Of a DNA stretch of 64,000 nucleotides, positions 9,888-20,321 are shown in pieces. The notes below the pieces were generated by a model. The model was not told the DNA's origin. It saw only the letters and a program-made list of their open reading frames with translations, and ran no database searches. A program made the translations under genes and the position numbers. Within the stretch, counting starts at the first letter, position 1; each line of letters begins with the position of its first letter. This DNA is from Vibrio chagasii (GTDB lineage: Bacteria; Pseudomonadota; Gammaproteobacteria; Enterobacterales; Vibrionaceae): contig CP090851.1 in assembly GCA_041879415.1 (NCBI GenBank), positions 2,852,001-2,916,000 on the forward strand. The letters are read 5' to 3'.

Positions 9888-11297
9888 ATGTCAGTAGAAA
9901 ACGTACTATCGCTGATCCAAGAGAACGAAGTTAAATTTGTAGACCTACGCTTTACAGATACTAAAGGTAAAGAGCAGCATATCTCTATTCCTTCTCACCA
10001 AGTTGACGCAGACTTCTTCGAAGAAGGTAAAATGTTCGACGGCTCTTCAGTAGCTGGTTGGAAAGGCATCAACGAATCTGACATGGTAATGATGCCAGAC
10101 GCATCATCTGCTGTTCTAGACCCATTCACAGAAGACGCAACGCTAAACATCCGTTGTGACATTCTAGAGCCTGCAACTATGCAAGGCTACGACCGTGACC
10201 CACGCTCAATCGCAAAACGCTCTGAAGAGTACATGCGCTCTACAGGTATCGCAGACACAGTTCTAATTGGTCCTGAGCCAGAGTTCTTCCTATTTGACGA
10301 CGTTAAATTTGCAACTGACATGTCAGGTTCTTTCTTCAAGATCGACGACATCGAAGCAGCATGGAACACAGGTTCTGACGTAGAAGGCGGTAACAAAGGT
10401 CACCGTCCAGGCGTTAAAGGCGGTTACTTCCCAGTAGCTCCAGTTGATTCATCTCAAGACATCCGTTCAGCAATGTGTCTAGTAATGGAAGAGATGGGCC
10501 TAGTTGTAGAAGCGCACCACCACGAAGTAGCAACTGCGGGTCAAAACGAAATCGCAACTCGCTTCAACACGCTAACAACGAAAGCTGACGAAACTCAAAT
10601 CTACAAGTACGTTGTACACAACGTTGCTCACGCATTTGGTAAAACAGCGACATTCATGCCTAAGCCACTAGTTGGTGATAACGGTTCAGGTATGCACGTT
10701 CACCAATCTCTAGCAAAAGACGGCGTTAACCTATTTGCTGGTGATAAGTACGGCGGCCTATCTGAAATGGCACTTTACTACATCGGTGGTGTAATCAAGC
10801 ACGCTCGCGCTATCAACGCATTTGCTAACCCATCAACTAACTCGTACAAGCGTCTTGTACCAGGCTTCGAAGCTCCAGTTATGCTTGCTTACTCTGCACG
10901 TAACCGTTCTGCTTCTATCCGTATCCCAGTGGTACCAAGCCCTAAAGCACGTCGTATCGAGCTGCGTTTTGGTGACCCAGCAGCTAACCCATACCTATGC
11001 TACTCAGCAATGCTAATGGCTGGTCTTGACGGTATTAAGAACAAGATCCACCCAGGCGAAGCTATGGATAAAGATCTATACGACCTACCAGCTGAAGAAG
11101 CGGCAGAAATCCCAACAGTGGCTTACTCACTAAAAGAAGCTCTAGAGTGTCTAGACGCTGACCGTGAGTTCCTAACAGCTGGCGGTGTATTCTCTGACGA
11201 TTTCATCGACTCTTACATCGACCTTAAGTCTCAAGATGTAGAGAAAGTAAACATGACAACTCACCCACTTGAGTTCGAACTGTACTACTCTGTTTAA
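9888..11297 (+). CDS. glnA: Glutamine synthetase, type I
   Basis: Makes glutamine from glutamate, ammonia and ATP; a cytoplasmic dodecamer. 469 residues, the standard GSI-beta length. Family motifs visible are [12 protein letters not shown], the ATP-binding region [26 protein letters not shown] and the adenylylation loop around DKDLYDLP, whose Tyr is the target of GlnE. GGAGG precedes the ATG. It heads the glnA-DUF4124-glnL-glnG nitrogen cluster and is expected to be driven by NtrC-activated sigma-54 polymerase from 9767. Confidence 0.98.
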   Translation: MSVENVLSLIQENEVKFVDLRFTDTKGKEQHISIPSHQVDADFFEEGKMFDGSSVAGWKGINESDMVMMPDASSAVLDPFTEDATLNIRCDILEPATMQGYDRDPRSIAKRSEEYMRSTGIADTVLIGPEPEFFLFDDVKFATDMSGSFFKIDDIEAAWNTGSDVEGGNKGHRPGVKGGYFPVAPVDSSQDIRSAMCLVMEEMGLVVEAHHHEVATAGQNEIATRFNTLTTKADETQIYKYVVHNVAHAFGKTATFMPKPLVGDNGSGMHVHQSLAKDGVNLFAGDKYGGLSEMALYYIGGVIKHARAINAFANPSTNSYKRLVPGFEAPVMLAYSARNRSASIRIPVVPSPKARRIELRFGDPAANPYLCYSAMLMAGLDGIKNKIHPGEAMDKDLYDLPAEEAAEIPTVAYSLKEALECLDADREFLTAGGVFSDDFIDSYIDLKSQDVEKVNMTTHPLEFELYYSV

Positions 11298-11353
11298 TCT
11301 CTGGTAGATAAGCTTTCTTACTGCAATCATGTAAGAATCGCTGACTAAATATT

Positions 11354-11381
11354 AGGCTCGCCTCGCAGGCGGGCCTTTTTT
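11354..11381 (+). terminator. Terminator after glnA
   Basis: A 10-bp GC-rich stem (AGGCTCGCCT with AGGCGGGCCT, one wobble) and a CGC loop followed by six T. It separates glnA from the downstream regulatory genes, allowing different expression levels. Confidence 0.88.
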
Positions 11382-11524
11382 ATATTCTCCCACCCTCTCC
11401 TTCTTCGTAACATGCCTTAGATAATAGACAAAAGTCCTCAGAGGCTGTCGAACTAAATACAATAAAATCAATAACAAAATAACGATAAACGTGAAATCAC
11501 CTAACGGTGAAAGGGGCCAACCAT

Positions 11525-12082
11525 ATGAAAAAAATACTGTTCCTGTTCGGGTTAACAGTCGCATTCTCATGCTCTGCTCAAACGGTTTATACCTGGGTAG
11601 ATGAAGATGGCGTACTTCATTTTAGTGATACACCTACAGGCAAGGGGGCTAAATCTCTTGAGCTTCCGGATGTTCAAGCCTCAGCACCCGCACCTAAATT
11701 CGAGCCATCGAAACCCGTTGACGGACAAAGCGCCTCGGCTATTCCAAGCCAAGAGCAACCAAAAACACAACAGACCGAGCGAGAAGTCCCAGCACCATTA
11801 GCTCTTACTATGCTTACTCCCATTCACGACCAAACTATTCGCAGTAATCGTGGCTTCATCTCAATTCAAATCGAACTCAACCGTAAACTGGGCATAGGTG
11901 AGCAGCTGCAATTGATGCTCGATGGGCGACGCTATGGCGCACCACAAACCCAACCTAACTGGCAGTTGAAAGATATCGATCGCGGCACTCACACCATTGC
12001 AATTCAAGCACATAGAAGCGGCAAGCTTATTGCATCTACTAGTCCAGTCACCGTGTATTTACATCGAGCGACGATCAAGTAG
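11525..12082 (+). CDS. DUF4124 domain periplasmic protein
   Basis: 185 residues from the ATG at 11525, which gives a clean signal peptide (MKKILFLFGLTVAFSCSA, then QTVYTW) and has AGGGG upstream; a GTG six codons earlier (11507) would spoil the signal. The mature start VYTWVDEDGVLHFSDTP is the hallmark of DUF4124. A Pro/Gln-rich linker follows, then a beta-rich domain (about 95-185). The function is unknown. From memory, the position between glnA and glnL recurs in vibrios. Confidence 0.85.
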   Translation: MKKILFLFGLTVAFSCSAQTVYTWVDEDGVLHFSDTPTGKGAKSLELPDVQASAPAPKFEPSKPVDGQSASAIPSQEQPKTQQTEREVPAPLALTMLTPIHDQTIRSNRGFISIQIELNRKLGIGEQLQLMLDGRRYGAPQTQPNWQLKDIDRGTHTIAIQAHRSGKLIASTSPVTVYLHRATIK

Positions 12083-12202
12083 GCCAATGGGTTAAAAGAG
12101 ACTAGATAACATCAAATTTTTACCTGTTCTCAGCAGCTTTTCGCGACTTTTATGAATTATCTTTAGCTTCTGATTGATATGCGCCATACTTGAACTTCGC
12201 TA

Positions 12203-12219
12203 CGCACCAATTTGGTGCA
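12203..12219. promoter_or_regulatory. NtrC operator upstream of glnL
   Basis: CGCACCAATTTGGTGCA is a near-perfect dyad matching the NtrC consensus, 32 bases before the glnL start. In E. coli a single site like this overlaps the weak glnL promoter and lets NtrC-P limit its own synthesis; the same negative autoregulation is inferred here. Confidence 0.8.
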
Positions 12220-12250
12220 GTGAGAAAAACACCAGTTCAAGGACGAAATA

Positions 12251-13327
12251 GTGAATCGATCAGCCAAAAGCGACAGCATAGATACACACCATCTTTCCAA
12301 CGCCATTCTCGACAATATGGTGACATCGACATTGATGCTCGATGAACAGTTATACGTGCGATACGCCAACCCGGCAGCTGAACAGCTCTTTTCACAAAGT
12401 GCGAGACGCATTGTTGATCACCCACTGAGTCAACTTATCCAACATGCCTCGCTCGACCTAGCACTGCTTACTCAGCCTCTACAAAGCGGCCAGAGCATTA
12501 CCGACAGTGACGTGACCTTTGTTGTCGATAACCGCCCGCTGATGCTTGAAGTGACGGTAAGCCCGATCACCTGGCAGCGCGAGACCCTATTACTTGTTGA
12601 GATGCGCAAGATCGACCAACAAAGACGTCTCAGCCAAGAGTTAAACCAACATGCACAACAACAAGCAGCGAAGCTGTTAGTGCGTGGTTTGGCGCATGAA
12701 ATAAAGAACCCGTTGGGTGGCTTAAGAGGGGCGGCACAACTGCTTGGAAAGATGCTTCCCGATCAATCACTGAATGAATACACCCAGATCATTATTGAGC
12801 AAGCCGATCGCTTACGCGCCTTGGTCGACCGTCTGCTTGGCCCGCAAAAACCAGGAACCAAGTCAGAAGAGAACCTCCACCAGATACTCGAAAAAGTCAG
12901 GCAGTTGGTCGAGCTCGAATCTGGCTCAACATTAGCTATCGAACGAGACTACGATCCAAGTCTGCCACCAATTGTGATGGACTCAGCGCAGGTTGAACAA
13001 GCGATGCTCAATATCGTGAGCAATGCGGCGCAGATTTTAAAAGAACAGGACTCTGGCAAGATCACCATTCGCACCAGAACGGTGCATCAAGCCAACATTC
13101 ATGGTCAGCGACACAAACTCGCAGCACGCATTGAGATCAGCGATAACGGCCCGGGCATCCCCGATGAGTTAAAAGACACCCTGTTCTACCCCATGGTCAG
13201 TGGGCGTGAAGGGGGCACTGGATTAGGGCTATCGATATCTCAAAACCTGATCGACCAGCACAACGGAAAAATCGATGTCGAGAGCTGGCCGGGGAACACA
13301 ACATTTACGATTTACTTGCCCATTTAA
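12251..13327 (+). CDS. glnL: Nitrogen sensor histidine kinase/phosphatase NtrB (NR-II)
   Basis: 358 residues. An N-terminal PAS domain (about 10-120) is followed by the H-box LVRGLAHEIKNPLGG with phospho-acceptor His149, an N-box NIVSNAAQIL, and G-boxes DNGPGIPDELKD and GGTGLGLSISQ. It is cytoplasmic with no membrane segments. It phosphorylates NtrC when nitrogen is short and dephosphorylates it under PII control. The start is GTG with AAGGACGA upstream. Encoded 108 bases before glnG. Confidence 0.96.
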   Translation: MNRSAKSDSIDTHHLSNAILDNMVTSTLMLDEQLYVRYANPAAEQLFSQSARRIVDHPLSQLIQHASLDLALLTQPLQSGQSITDSDVTFVVDNRPLMLEVTVSPITWQRETLLLVEMRKIDQQRRLSQELNQHAQQQAAKLLVRGLAHEIKNPLGGLRGAAQLLGKMLPDQSLNEYTQIIIEQADRLRALVDRLLGPQKPGTKSEENLHQILEKVRQLVELESGSTLAIERDYDPSLPPIVMDSAQVEQAMLNIVSNAAQILKEQDSGKITIRTRTVHQANIHGQRHKLAARIEISDNGPGIPDELKDTLFYPMVSGREGGTGLGLSISQNLIDQHNGKIDVESWPGNTTFTIYLPI

Positions 13328-13435
13328 ACGAAGCAACGCCTCTCGATGGAGAAACCAAGCTTCAGGCAAGGAACGAATACAGAACAATAAAAACAATGAT
13401 TATCACAATAGATTTGGCTGCAAAGGAATTGAATT

Positions 13436-14839
13436 ATGAGTAAGGGATACGTTTGGGTCGTCGATGACGACAGCTCTATCCGCTGGGTAGTAGAAAAGAC
13501 ACTTTCATCTGCGGATATAAAGTGTGAAACATTTGCTGATGCAGAGAGCGTACTACTTGCGCTTGAACGCGAGACACCCGATGTACTGGTGTCAGATATC
13601 CGCATGCCCGGCATTGACGGGATTGAGCTATTGCATCAAGTGCACCAACGCTCTCCCGATCTACCTGTGATTATCATGACGGCGCACTCCGACTTAGATG
13701 CTGCGGTGAATGCTTATCAAAAAGGCGCCTTTGAATATCTGCCTAAACCGTTTGATATCGATGAGACACTTACCCTCGTAGAGCGAGCGATCGCTCACAG
13801 CCAAGAACAAAAGCGCGAACAAGCTAACGAAGCTTCTGAAGAGACCAACGCCCCTGAAATTATTGGTGAAGCACCAGCAATGCAGGAAGTATTTCGTGCT
13901 ATCGGTCGTTTATCTCGCTCATCGATATCGGTATTGATTAACGGTGAATCGGGTACTGGTAAAGAGCTAGTTGCCCATGCTTTACATCGCCACAGCCCAA
14001 GAGCAAAGAAGCCTTTCATTGCCCTAAATATGGCGGCAATACCGAAAGACCTCATCGAGTCCGAACTGTTTGGTCACGAGAAAGGTGCCTTTACCGGCGC
14101 TAACAGCGTTCGCCAAGGGCGCTTTGAACAAGCCAACGGTGGCACCCTATTTCTGGATGAGATCGGTGACATGCCACTCGACATTCAAACTCGTTTGTTG
14201 CGTGTACTTTCTGATGGTCAGTTCTATCGTGTCGGCGGTCACTCAGCAGTTAAGGTAGACGTTCGTATCGTTGCCGCTACCCACCAAGATCTAGAACGAC
14301 TAGTGCATGAAGGTGATTTCCGTGAAGATTTGTTCCACCGACTCAATGTTATTCGGATTCACATTCCTGCCCTACGTGAACGTAAACAAGATATCGAAAA
14401 GCTGACTCATCATTTCCTAGCCTCAGCGGCTGAAGAGTTGGGTGTGGAAGTGAAAACACTGCACCCAGAAACCATAATCAAGCTGAACCAGCTAAATTGG
14501 CCAGGTAACGTGCGTCAGCTAGAGAACATTTGTCGTTGGCTGACCGTGATGGCGAGTGGCAGTGAAATCCTTCCTTCAGACCTACCACCGGAGCTATTGG
14601 AAGAGAAAACCGTCGCACCATCAGGTACCGGCGATAACTGGCAGCAGCTGCTTGCTAATTGGGCAAAATGTGCACTTGATTCAGGAGAAAAAGAGCTGCT
14701 CACTTATGCTCTGCCAGAGTTTGAACGTATACTGCTAGAGGCTGCACTCAACCATACAAATGGTCACAAACAAGACGCAGCCAAGGTTTTGGGCTGGGGA
14801 AGAAACACCCTAACTCGTAAACTTAAAGAACTGTACTAG
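13436..14839 (+). CDS. glnG: Nitrogen response regulator NtrC (NR-I)
   Basis: 467 residues. The receiver domain has Asp54 (LVSDIRMPG) and Lys in YLPKPFD. The AAA+ domain has Walker A GESGTGKE, the sigma-54-contacting GAFTGA loop and Walker [12 protein letters not shown]. The C-terminus is a Fis-type helix-turn-helix ([20 protein letters not shown]). It activates sigma-54 promoters such as glnA from the NtrC sites above. The set is complete with no missing catalytic residue. Confidence 0.97.
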   Translation: MSKGYVWVVDDDSSIRWVVEKTLSSADIKCETFADAESVLLALERETPDVLVSDIRMPGIDGIELLHQVHQRSPDLPVIIMTAHSDLDAAVNAYQKGAFEYLPKPFDIDETLTLVERAIAHSQEQKREQANEASEETNAPEIIGEAPAMQEVFRAIGRLSRSSISVLINGESGTGKELVAHALHRHSPRAKKPFIALNMAAIPKDLIESELFGHEKGAFTGANSVRQGRFEQANGGTLFLDEIGDMPLDIQTRLLRVLSDGQFYRVGGHSAVKVDVRIVAATHQDLERLVHEGDFREDLFHRLNVIRIHIPALRERKQDIEKLTHHFLASAAEELGVEVKTLHPETIIKLNQLNWPGNVRQLENICRWLTVMASGSEILPSDLPPELLEEKTVAPSGTGDNWQQLLANWAKCALDSGEKELLTYALPEFERILLEAALNHTNGHKQDAAKVLGWGRNTLTRKLKELY

Positions 14840-14946
14840 GCCTTATATGACTCTCGATGCAGCTACTTTTTAACCAAAAAAGTGTCGCTTGGTTTGAATA
14901 GTGTCGGTACAATTACAGTACACTATTCACCAAAGTTGTAGCAACG

Positions 14947-17511
14947 ATGTCTTTGAAAACACAAATTACATTGAGAACCGCTGTGGTTCTGCCCTTCGTG
15001 CTGATTTTTCTATTCACTATGGGCGTAATGGTTTTCACTCAAAAGCAAAGCTACAAAGAGATGGTGAGTGATATTAGTGCACGCCAGCTAACATCACTCA
15101 CAGACAATGTTCATCAAAGCCTAGATGAATTCTTAGAGAAGCCATTTCACGCCAACCTCTCGTTAAGCCAAAACATCGGCTATCACAAGCTTTATCAGCC
15201 AGGAAACCTTGGCAAGGTTCAAGACTACATCCTTTACAAGTTCTCTGACCATTTCACGGCTGTGCCGCAATTGGATGTGATCGGCTTTGGTTCAGAAGAC
15301 GGCAACTACGTTGGTTTTCGTAAAGAGGCTAATAACGGCTATACCTTAATGGTGCAGGATGACCGCACTCAAGATCAGCTAGTTATCTATCGCGGCAGCA
15401 AGATCAGTGACGATATTCGCTCGGTCATTTCTGGATACGATCCAAGAGTTCGCCCTTGGTATCGCCCAGTAGTGAACACCAAAGAGGCGTCATGGTCTCC
15501 GATCTATGCCAACGCCGATGAACGCCAAGAAATCACCTTGTCAGCTCTCGCCCCGATCTATGACGACAATGAGTTCAAAGCGGTGATCGTCAGTGATATC
15601 AAGATCAACACCTTTAACGCGTTCTTGAGAGAAGTGAAGGAAAAAACCGATGCGTCGGTTTACATCATCGATCAACAGCAACGCTTAGTCGCTCACTCTG
15701 GCAGTGGCAGTGTGGTTTCTTGGGGTACAGGCAAAACCAATAGAGGCCAACGCTTATTAGCTACCGAGAGCGCTAACCCAGTCATACGCGAGAGTGCTAG
15801 CTACGTTGACCAACAGCACTTGATTGAAAAAGAGGGGCTCCAACGCTTCAGATTCACCTTAGATGGCGAACAGTACTTCAATCAAATTACTCCCTACCAG
15901 GATGAACATGGCATCACTTGGTTTATCGGTATGTCAATTCCCAAAACCAACTTGCTTGGCGAGCTGCCTGAAAACCAAAGGGATAGCTGGCTGATTGGGC
16001 TCACTGTGAGTTGCATTGGCATCTTACTCGGCTTAATCGCCTTCAACCGCGTGACCCAGCCAATCACCTCAACCGCTGATGCGGCAAAGCGCCTTGCCAA
16101 CGGTGATTGGGATACCAATATGCCGAAGTCTGGCCATATTTATGAAACCAGTATGTTGGTCGAAGCATTCAATGAGATGGCCAACAATCTAAAGGCTTCA
16201 TTTAAGCAATTGCAGTCTCAACTGACTTACGATTCGCTCACTAAGCTTTATAGTAGAGAAGGTTTTATCGATGCAGCTAAGAAGAGCGCGGTTAATGAGA
16301 AAGGCACGCTTTTCTTAGTCGGCATTGACCGCTTTCGCGACATCAATGACAGCCTTGGTCATTACAATGGTGACCAACTGTTGATCATCTCCGCGGCGCG
16401 CTTACGTGGCATGCTACCTTCAGAATATCTACTCGCCCGCGCCGGTGGTGATGAATTTGCTATCTACGCACCAAATGTCACCCAAGAGAGTGAAGTTCAA
16501 CTGCTAGCAAACCGCTTATTGCAAACCTTCGCCTCTCCGTTTGCAATGGAATCAGAGAGCGTGGTGATTAAAGTCTCGATTGGTATTGTCCATGTGCCCA
16601 ACGAGCAAGATATTACAGTGTGGCTTCGTAATAGCAGCATTGCATTGAGTAATGCCAAGCAAGACAAAGCTCGAGTCAGTATTTACAGCTCTGAGATGGG
16701 CAATGCATCCAGGCACAGAACCAAGATGTTGGCGCGCCTCAATAAAGCGATCGACCTTCAACAGTTCGAACCGTTTTATCAGCCAATCATTGATCTTGAA
16801 TCTGGCTCAACCATAGGGGCTGAAGCTCTCGCTCGTTGGGTAACGGATGAAGGTATTATCTCGCCACTAGAGTTTATTCCTCTTGCCGAGGAGAGCGGGC
16901 TCATCTACGACATAGGTAAGCAGATCCTACATAAATCTTGCCGAGATACGGCTATCGCGATTGAGTCAGGCAAGTGGAGTGAAGACTTCTCTATTCACGT
17001 TAATCTCTCAGTTGACCAGCTTAGTGAGAGTGGGTTCATTGATTTAGTTAAGAAGACTCTGAGTGAGACCAAGCTACCAGCGAAAAACCTCACTTTAGAA
17101 ATCACCGAGTCACGAATCGTAGATAACGACCCGACTGTCATCGACAATATGCTGACACTCAAAGCCTTAGGTATCTCGATTGCAATTGATGATTTTGGTA
17201 CCGGGTATTCGTCACTGGCCTACCTACAAAAACTGCCATTCGACTGCCTTAAGATCGACCGCAGCTTTGTCAGCAAGCTCGATAAAGAGAACCTAGATAG
17301 CTCAATTGTTGCCGCTATCGTCAATATCACCAAAGGCTTCAAGGTTAGCTTAGTCGCAGAAGGTGTTGAGACTCAGCAGCAAGCTGACTTGCTTAAACAG
17401 CTGCAATGTCCACAAGCGCAAGGCTTCCTATACAGCCGCCCGGTACCGTTTGAGCAGTGGCCAACTGATCTTGCTAACGCTAAACAAGACCGCAAAGAGA
17501 CTCCTGCCTAA
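14947..17511 (+). CDS. Membrane-bound dCache-HAMP-GGDEF-EAL cyclic-di-GMP protein
   Basis: 854 residues: membrane segment about 11-30, periplasmic dCache sensor about 35-345 (YDPRVRPWY at 164-172), second membrane segment about 349-367, HAMP, GGDEF domain with intact GGDEF at 500-504, EAL domain with EALARW at 626-631 and the DDFGTGYSS loop. Both diguanylate cyclase and phosphodiesterase signatures look intact. The inhibitory RxxD site expected five residues before GGDEF is not present (PSEY instead). The net activity cannot be told from sequence. Single gene ending in a strong terminator. Confidence 0.9.
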   Translation: MSLKTQITLRTAVVLPFVLIFLFTMGVMVFTQKQSYKEMVSDISARQLTSLTDNVHQSLDEFLEKPFHANLSLSQNIGYHKLYQPGNLGKVQDYILYKFSDHFTAVPQLDVIGFGSEDGNYVGFRKEANNGYTLMVQDDRTQDQLVIYRGSKISDDIRSVISGYDPRVRPWYRPVVNTKEASWSPIYANADERQEITLSALAPIYDDNEFKAVIVSDIKINTFNAFLREVKEKTDASVYIIDQQQRLVAHSGSGSVVSWGTGKTNRGQRLLATESANPVIRESASYVDQQHLIEKEGLQRFRFTLDGEQYFNQITPYQDEHGITWFIGMSIPKTNLLGELPENQRDSWLIGLTVSCIGILLGLIAFNRVTQPITSTADAAKRLANGDWDTNMPKSGHIYETSMLVEAFNEMANNLKASFKQLQSQLTYDSLTKLYSREGFIDAAKKSAVNEKGTLFLVGIDRFRDINDSLGHYNGDQLLIISAARLRGMLPSEYLLARAGGDEFAIYAPNVTQESEVQLLANRLLQTFASPFAMESESVVIKVSIGIVHVPNEQDITVWLRNSSIALSNAKQDKARVSIYSSEMGNASRHRTKMLARLNKAIDLQQFEPFYQPIIDLESGSTIGAEALARWVTDEGIISPLEFIPLAEESGLIYDIGKQILHKSCRDTAIAIESGKWSEDFSIHVNLSVDQLSESGFIDLVKKTLSETKLPAKNLTLEITESRIVDNDPTVIDNMLTLKALGISIAIDDFGTGYSSLAYLQKLPFDCLKIDRSFVSKLDKENLDSSIVAAIVNITKGFKVSLVAEGVETQQQADLLKQLQCPQAQGFLYSRPVPFEQWPTDLANAKQDRKETPA

Positions 17512-17542
17512 ACAAGCTAAGATTAGCGTAAGCCGAATACAA

Positions 17543-17570
17543 AAATGCCAGCATGATGCTGGCATTTTTT
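17543..17570. terminator. Bidirectional terminator between the GGDEF/EAL gene and hemN
   Basis: A 12-bp arm pair (AAATGCCAGCAT with ATGCTGGCATTT) with A-run and T-run flanks, between convergent genes. Confidence 0.9.
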
Positions 17571-17594
17571 ATGTTTTGATTCTCGAGTGAGTGA

Positions 17595-18986
17595 TTAGAT
17601 AACGCGAGAGAATTGCTGTTGGCGAGCCTTAGCACGCAAGTATTTATCGAAACACATACAGATGTTACGAATCAGCAGACGACCACGAAGCGTTACGCGG
17701 ATTTCTTTGTCGTCTACTTCAACCAAGTCATCGTTAATGAAGGTTTGCAGAAGCTCTAAGTCTTCTTTGAAGTAACGATTAAAATCAACAGCGAACTCAG
17801 ATTCGATCATCGTCTTATCGAGTTTGAAGTTACAAATAAGCTGCTTAATCACTTCACGACGCAGCAAATCATCGTTATCCAGTGCTACACCTTTCCAAAG
17901 CGCATGACGAAGGTCATTCACTTGAGCGTAGTATTTCTTAAGTTCTTTTTGGTTTTGCGCGTAAGAGTCACCCACCATAGAGATAGCCGACACACCAAAG
18001 CCTACTAGGTCACACTCGCCCTGAGTCGTGTAGCCTTGGAAATTACGGTGCAACACACCTTCACGCTGTGCCACTGCTAGCTCATCTTCAGGAAGGGCGA
18101 AGTGGTCCATCCCGATAAACTGGTAACCCGCCCCCGTTAGAGTCTCGATAGTATCTTGTAAGATAGCCATCTTCTCTTCAGCTTTTGGCAGGTCTTCATC
18201 TTTAATCTTACGCTGCGCCGCAAACAGTTGTGGCATGTGAGCGTAGTTAAAGACCGATAGACGACCAGGTTTCATCTCAAGTACTTGCTTCAGCGTTTCA
18301 GCGAACAATGCTTGAGTCTGCTTAGGCAAGCCGTAAATCAAATCTAGGTTAGTTGAACGGAAGCCAAGCTCTTTAGCACGCTGGACCATAGCTACGATGA
18401 ACTCTTCATCTTGCTCGCGGTTCACCAGCTTTTGCACTTCTTTATTGAAATCTTGAACACCGATACTCAGGCGGTTGAAGCCTTCATTACGCAGGTGATC
18501 CAGTACATCGAGTTCAATCTCACGTGGGTCTACCTCGATGCTGATCTCAGCGTCAGCAGTAAAGTTAAACTCATCACGTAGGATCATCATTAGACGCGTG
18601 ATTTGAGCCTTGCTTAGGAAAGTTGGCGTACCACCACCGAAGTGCAATTGAGTCACTTCACGGCCATTCAATAAAGAGGCACGTTGGCGGATTTCATGTT
18701 CAATCACATCTAGGTACTCGTCCGCTTTGTGCGAGTGACGAGTAATCACCTTGTTACAACCACAGTAGTAACAAAGCTTATGGCAGAACGGGATATGTAC
18801 GTAAAGCGACAGTGGACGCTCTGGGTATTGCGTACACGCCATGTCGTAATCAGAGACGGTAAACGCTTCATGGAACTCCAACGCAGTTGGGTATGAAGTG
18901 TAACGAGGTCCCGAATAGTTGTACTTGTTTAAGATTTCTTGGTCCCAAACGATTTGCTGATTCGTTGTTACTGGCTTGCTCGACAT
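17595..18986 (-). CDS. hemN: Oxygen-independent coproporphyrinogen III oxidase
   Basis: A radical SAM enzyme converting coproporphyrinogen III to protoporphyrinogen IX in anaerobic heme synthesis. 463 residues. The iron-sulfur motif CHKLCYYCGC (Cys68, 72, 75, 77) and the LHFGGGTPTFL segment are present, and the C-terminal HemN domain is complete. Probably a single-gene unit. hemB, another heme gene, lies 10 kb away. Confidence 0.97.
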   Translation of the reverse strand: MSSKPVTTNQQIVWDQEILNKYNYSGPRYTSYPTALEFHEAFTVSDYDMACTQYPERPLSLYVHIPFCHKLCYYCGCNKVITRHSHKADEYLDVIEHEIRQRASLLNGREVTQLHFGGGTPTFLSKAQITRLMMILRDEFNFTADAEISIEVDPREIELDVLDHLRNEGFNRLSIGVQDFNKEVQKLVNREQDEEFIVAMVQRAKELGFRSTNLDLIYGLPKQTQALFAETLKQVLEMKPGRLSVFNYAHMPQLFAAQRKIKDEDLPKAEEKMAILQDTIETLTGAGYQFIGMDHFALPEDELAVAQREGVLHRNFQGYTTQGECDLVGFGVSAISMVGDSYAQNQKELKKYYAQVNDLRHALWKGVALDNDDLLRREVIKQLICNFKLDKTMIESEFAVDFNRYFKEDLELLQTFINDDLVEVDDKEIRVTLRGRLLIRNICMCFDKYLRAKARQQQFSRVI

Positions 18987-19137
18987 AGCGGTACTTCCAA
19001 TTTAGATCCGCGAGAACCTAGGCTCTCTCAAATCAATTTACATACATTAAAATATAGACGGGTTATTTTGCCACACGACCTGTAAGGTCGTTTCAAGACA
19101 AAATCCATTTTCTAGATAAAAACTCAGAACTGCTAGC

Positions 19138-19151
19138 TTGATCACTAACAA
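19138..19151 (+). promoter_or_regulatory. Possible FNR site upstream of hemN
   Basis: TTGATCACTAACAA matches the FNR consensus TTGAT-N4-ATCAA at nine of ten positions, about 150 bases upstream of hemN. Anaerobic activation of hemN by FNR is known in other enterobacteria, but this single match is only suggestive. Confidence 0.3.
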
Positions 19152-19268
19152 TGCACCGGAATACGGAGGTGCAAAAGGTAAGAAGGCTCATTTAGCACTC
19201 GGGTTAAAGATAATTCATCTTAAAAACACCGGTAGTAAACAAGCCTCTATATTTAATAGTCTTAGCGA

Positions 19269-19757
19269 CTAGATCATCTGGATGTTGATTTGGTTGTTAA
19301 GAGGCTTAACCTTCTCCTGCAACCTTTTCAAATCCTCGATGACTGCATCGTTCAAGCGAGTCTCTGCCTTGTGGCGTGTGAGATTCTGCTGCATGCGCTC
19401 TTTCTTTGTCAGTTCCTGCCTTTCTTCTCCGCGCGCCATATCTTTAACAATATGGTACAGCTCGGAAAGGGCCGGATATTCTGCGTCAAGATCGACACGC
19501 TCATCTCCCTGAACATTATCCATGATGATACACACTCGGATACTGATCTCAGGCAAATCACACTGGCCTTGAATACCCGCAAGGCACAAAGTATTTACGT
19601 TTTCGTAAATCGTCGCGTTACGTTTTTCAATCGCTAGTGCTTGATGCTGCTTTTGCAACTCCGTCTGCTTCTTCACTTGAAGTAGAAGGTAACCTGCGTA
19701 AGAGCCCAAGCCGAGAATGATAATTCCACCAGCAATTGCTAATAAGGTTACGTTCAT
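19269..19757 (-). CDS. DUF2489 family membrane-anchored protein
   Basis: 162 residues with an N-terminal membrane segment (about 4-26) and then a cytoplasmic helical, charged domain. Four Cys occur in the middle third (TLCLAGIQGQCDLP, RVCIIM). It matches my recollection of DUF2489 proteins, which sit beside yihI in vibrios. No function is known. It starts 6 bases after the yihI stop and is probably cotranscribed with it. Confidence 0.82.
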   Translation of the reverse strand: MNVTLLAIAGGIIILGLGSYAGYLLLQVKKQTELQKQHQALAIEKRNATIYENVNTLCLAGIQGQCDLPEISIRVCIIMDNVQGDERVDLDAEYPALSELYHIVKDMARGEERQELTKKERMQQNLTRHKAETRLNDAVIEDLKRLQEKVKPLNNQINIQMI

Positions 19758-19763
19758 TGGCTA

Positions 19764-20321
19764 TTAACCCTTAAAGCTGTCTAAGTCGATATCTTCGAAT
19801 TGAGATAGCAAGTCTTCATCAGAATTTGCTTTCTTGTTCGATACTACCGGCGTTTCTTCGAAGAACTCTTCTTCATCGTCTTCTGGCTCTAATAGACCCA
19901 AGCGGCCCATTAGGTGCTCAATACGATCAAGCTTCTCATCAACGAACTTCTGTAGACCTGCACCTAAGTTTTCACCATTTTCGAGACGGTCTAGTAGCGT
20001 GTTCAGTTGTGGATCATTCTCAAGCATCTCTAACTCTTGCTCGTTAGATAGCTTGCGCTCCTGCTTAGTTAGCTTCTTCACTGGTTCAACGATCAGTGGG
20101 ATTTTTTTCTTGCTGCCTAAACGTGGGTCGCGAGCTTGCGCTGCTTTACGCTGTTTCGCGTCGCTACCATCTGAGTGGCGGCTGCCTGATTTTAGGCCTT
20201 TACGCTTTTTCAGACGCTTACGTTCACGACCTTCAACGTCAGATTCGCTACGGTTACGAGTAACGATAACTTCAGGAGCACCATATGCTCCCGGCTTTCT
20301 AGATTTTTTACTACGGCTCAT
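19764..20321 (-). CDS. yihI: Der GTPase-activating protein YihI
   Basis: 185 residues, very basic N-terminal half (SRSKKSRKPGAYGAPEV start, KRLKKRKGLKSGSR) and an acidic C-terminal half, matching YihI. It stimulates the GTPase Der and so tunes 50S ribosome assembly. Its start overlaps the upstream methyltransferase stop in a TAATG arrangement, so translation is coupled. Confidence 0.93.
   Translation of the reverse strand: MSRSKKSRKPGAYGAPEVIVTRNRSESDVEGRERKRLKKRKGLKSGSRHSDGSDAKQRKAAQARDPRLGSKKKIPLIVEPVKKLTKQERKLSNEQELEMLENDPQLNTLLDRLENGENLGAGLQKFVDEKLDRIEHLMGRLGLLEPEDDEEEFFEETPVVSNKKANSDEDLLSQFEDIDLDSFKG

Noticed and set aside
19150..19174. TGCACC...GGTGCA palindrome upstream of hemN, resembling an NtrC site
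   Set aside because: The spacing between half sites is 10 bases rather than the 5 of a real NtrC dyad; probably just a hairpin.
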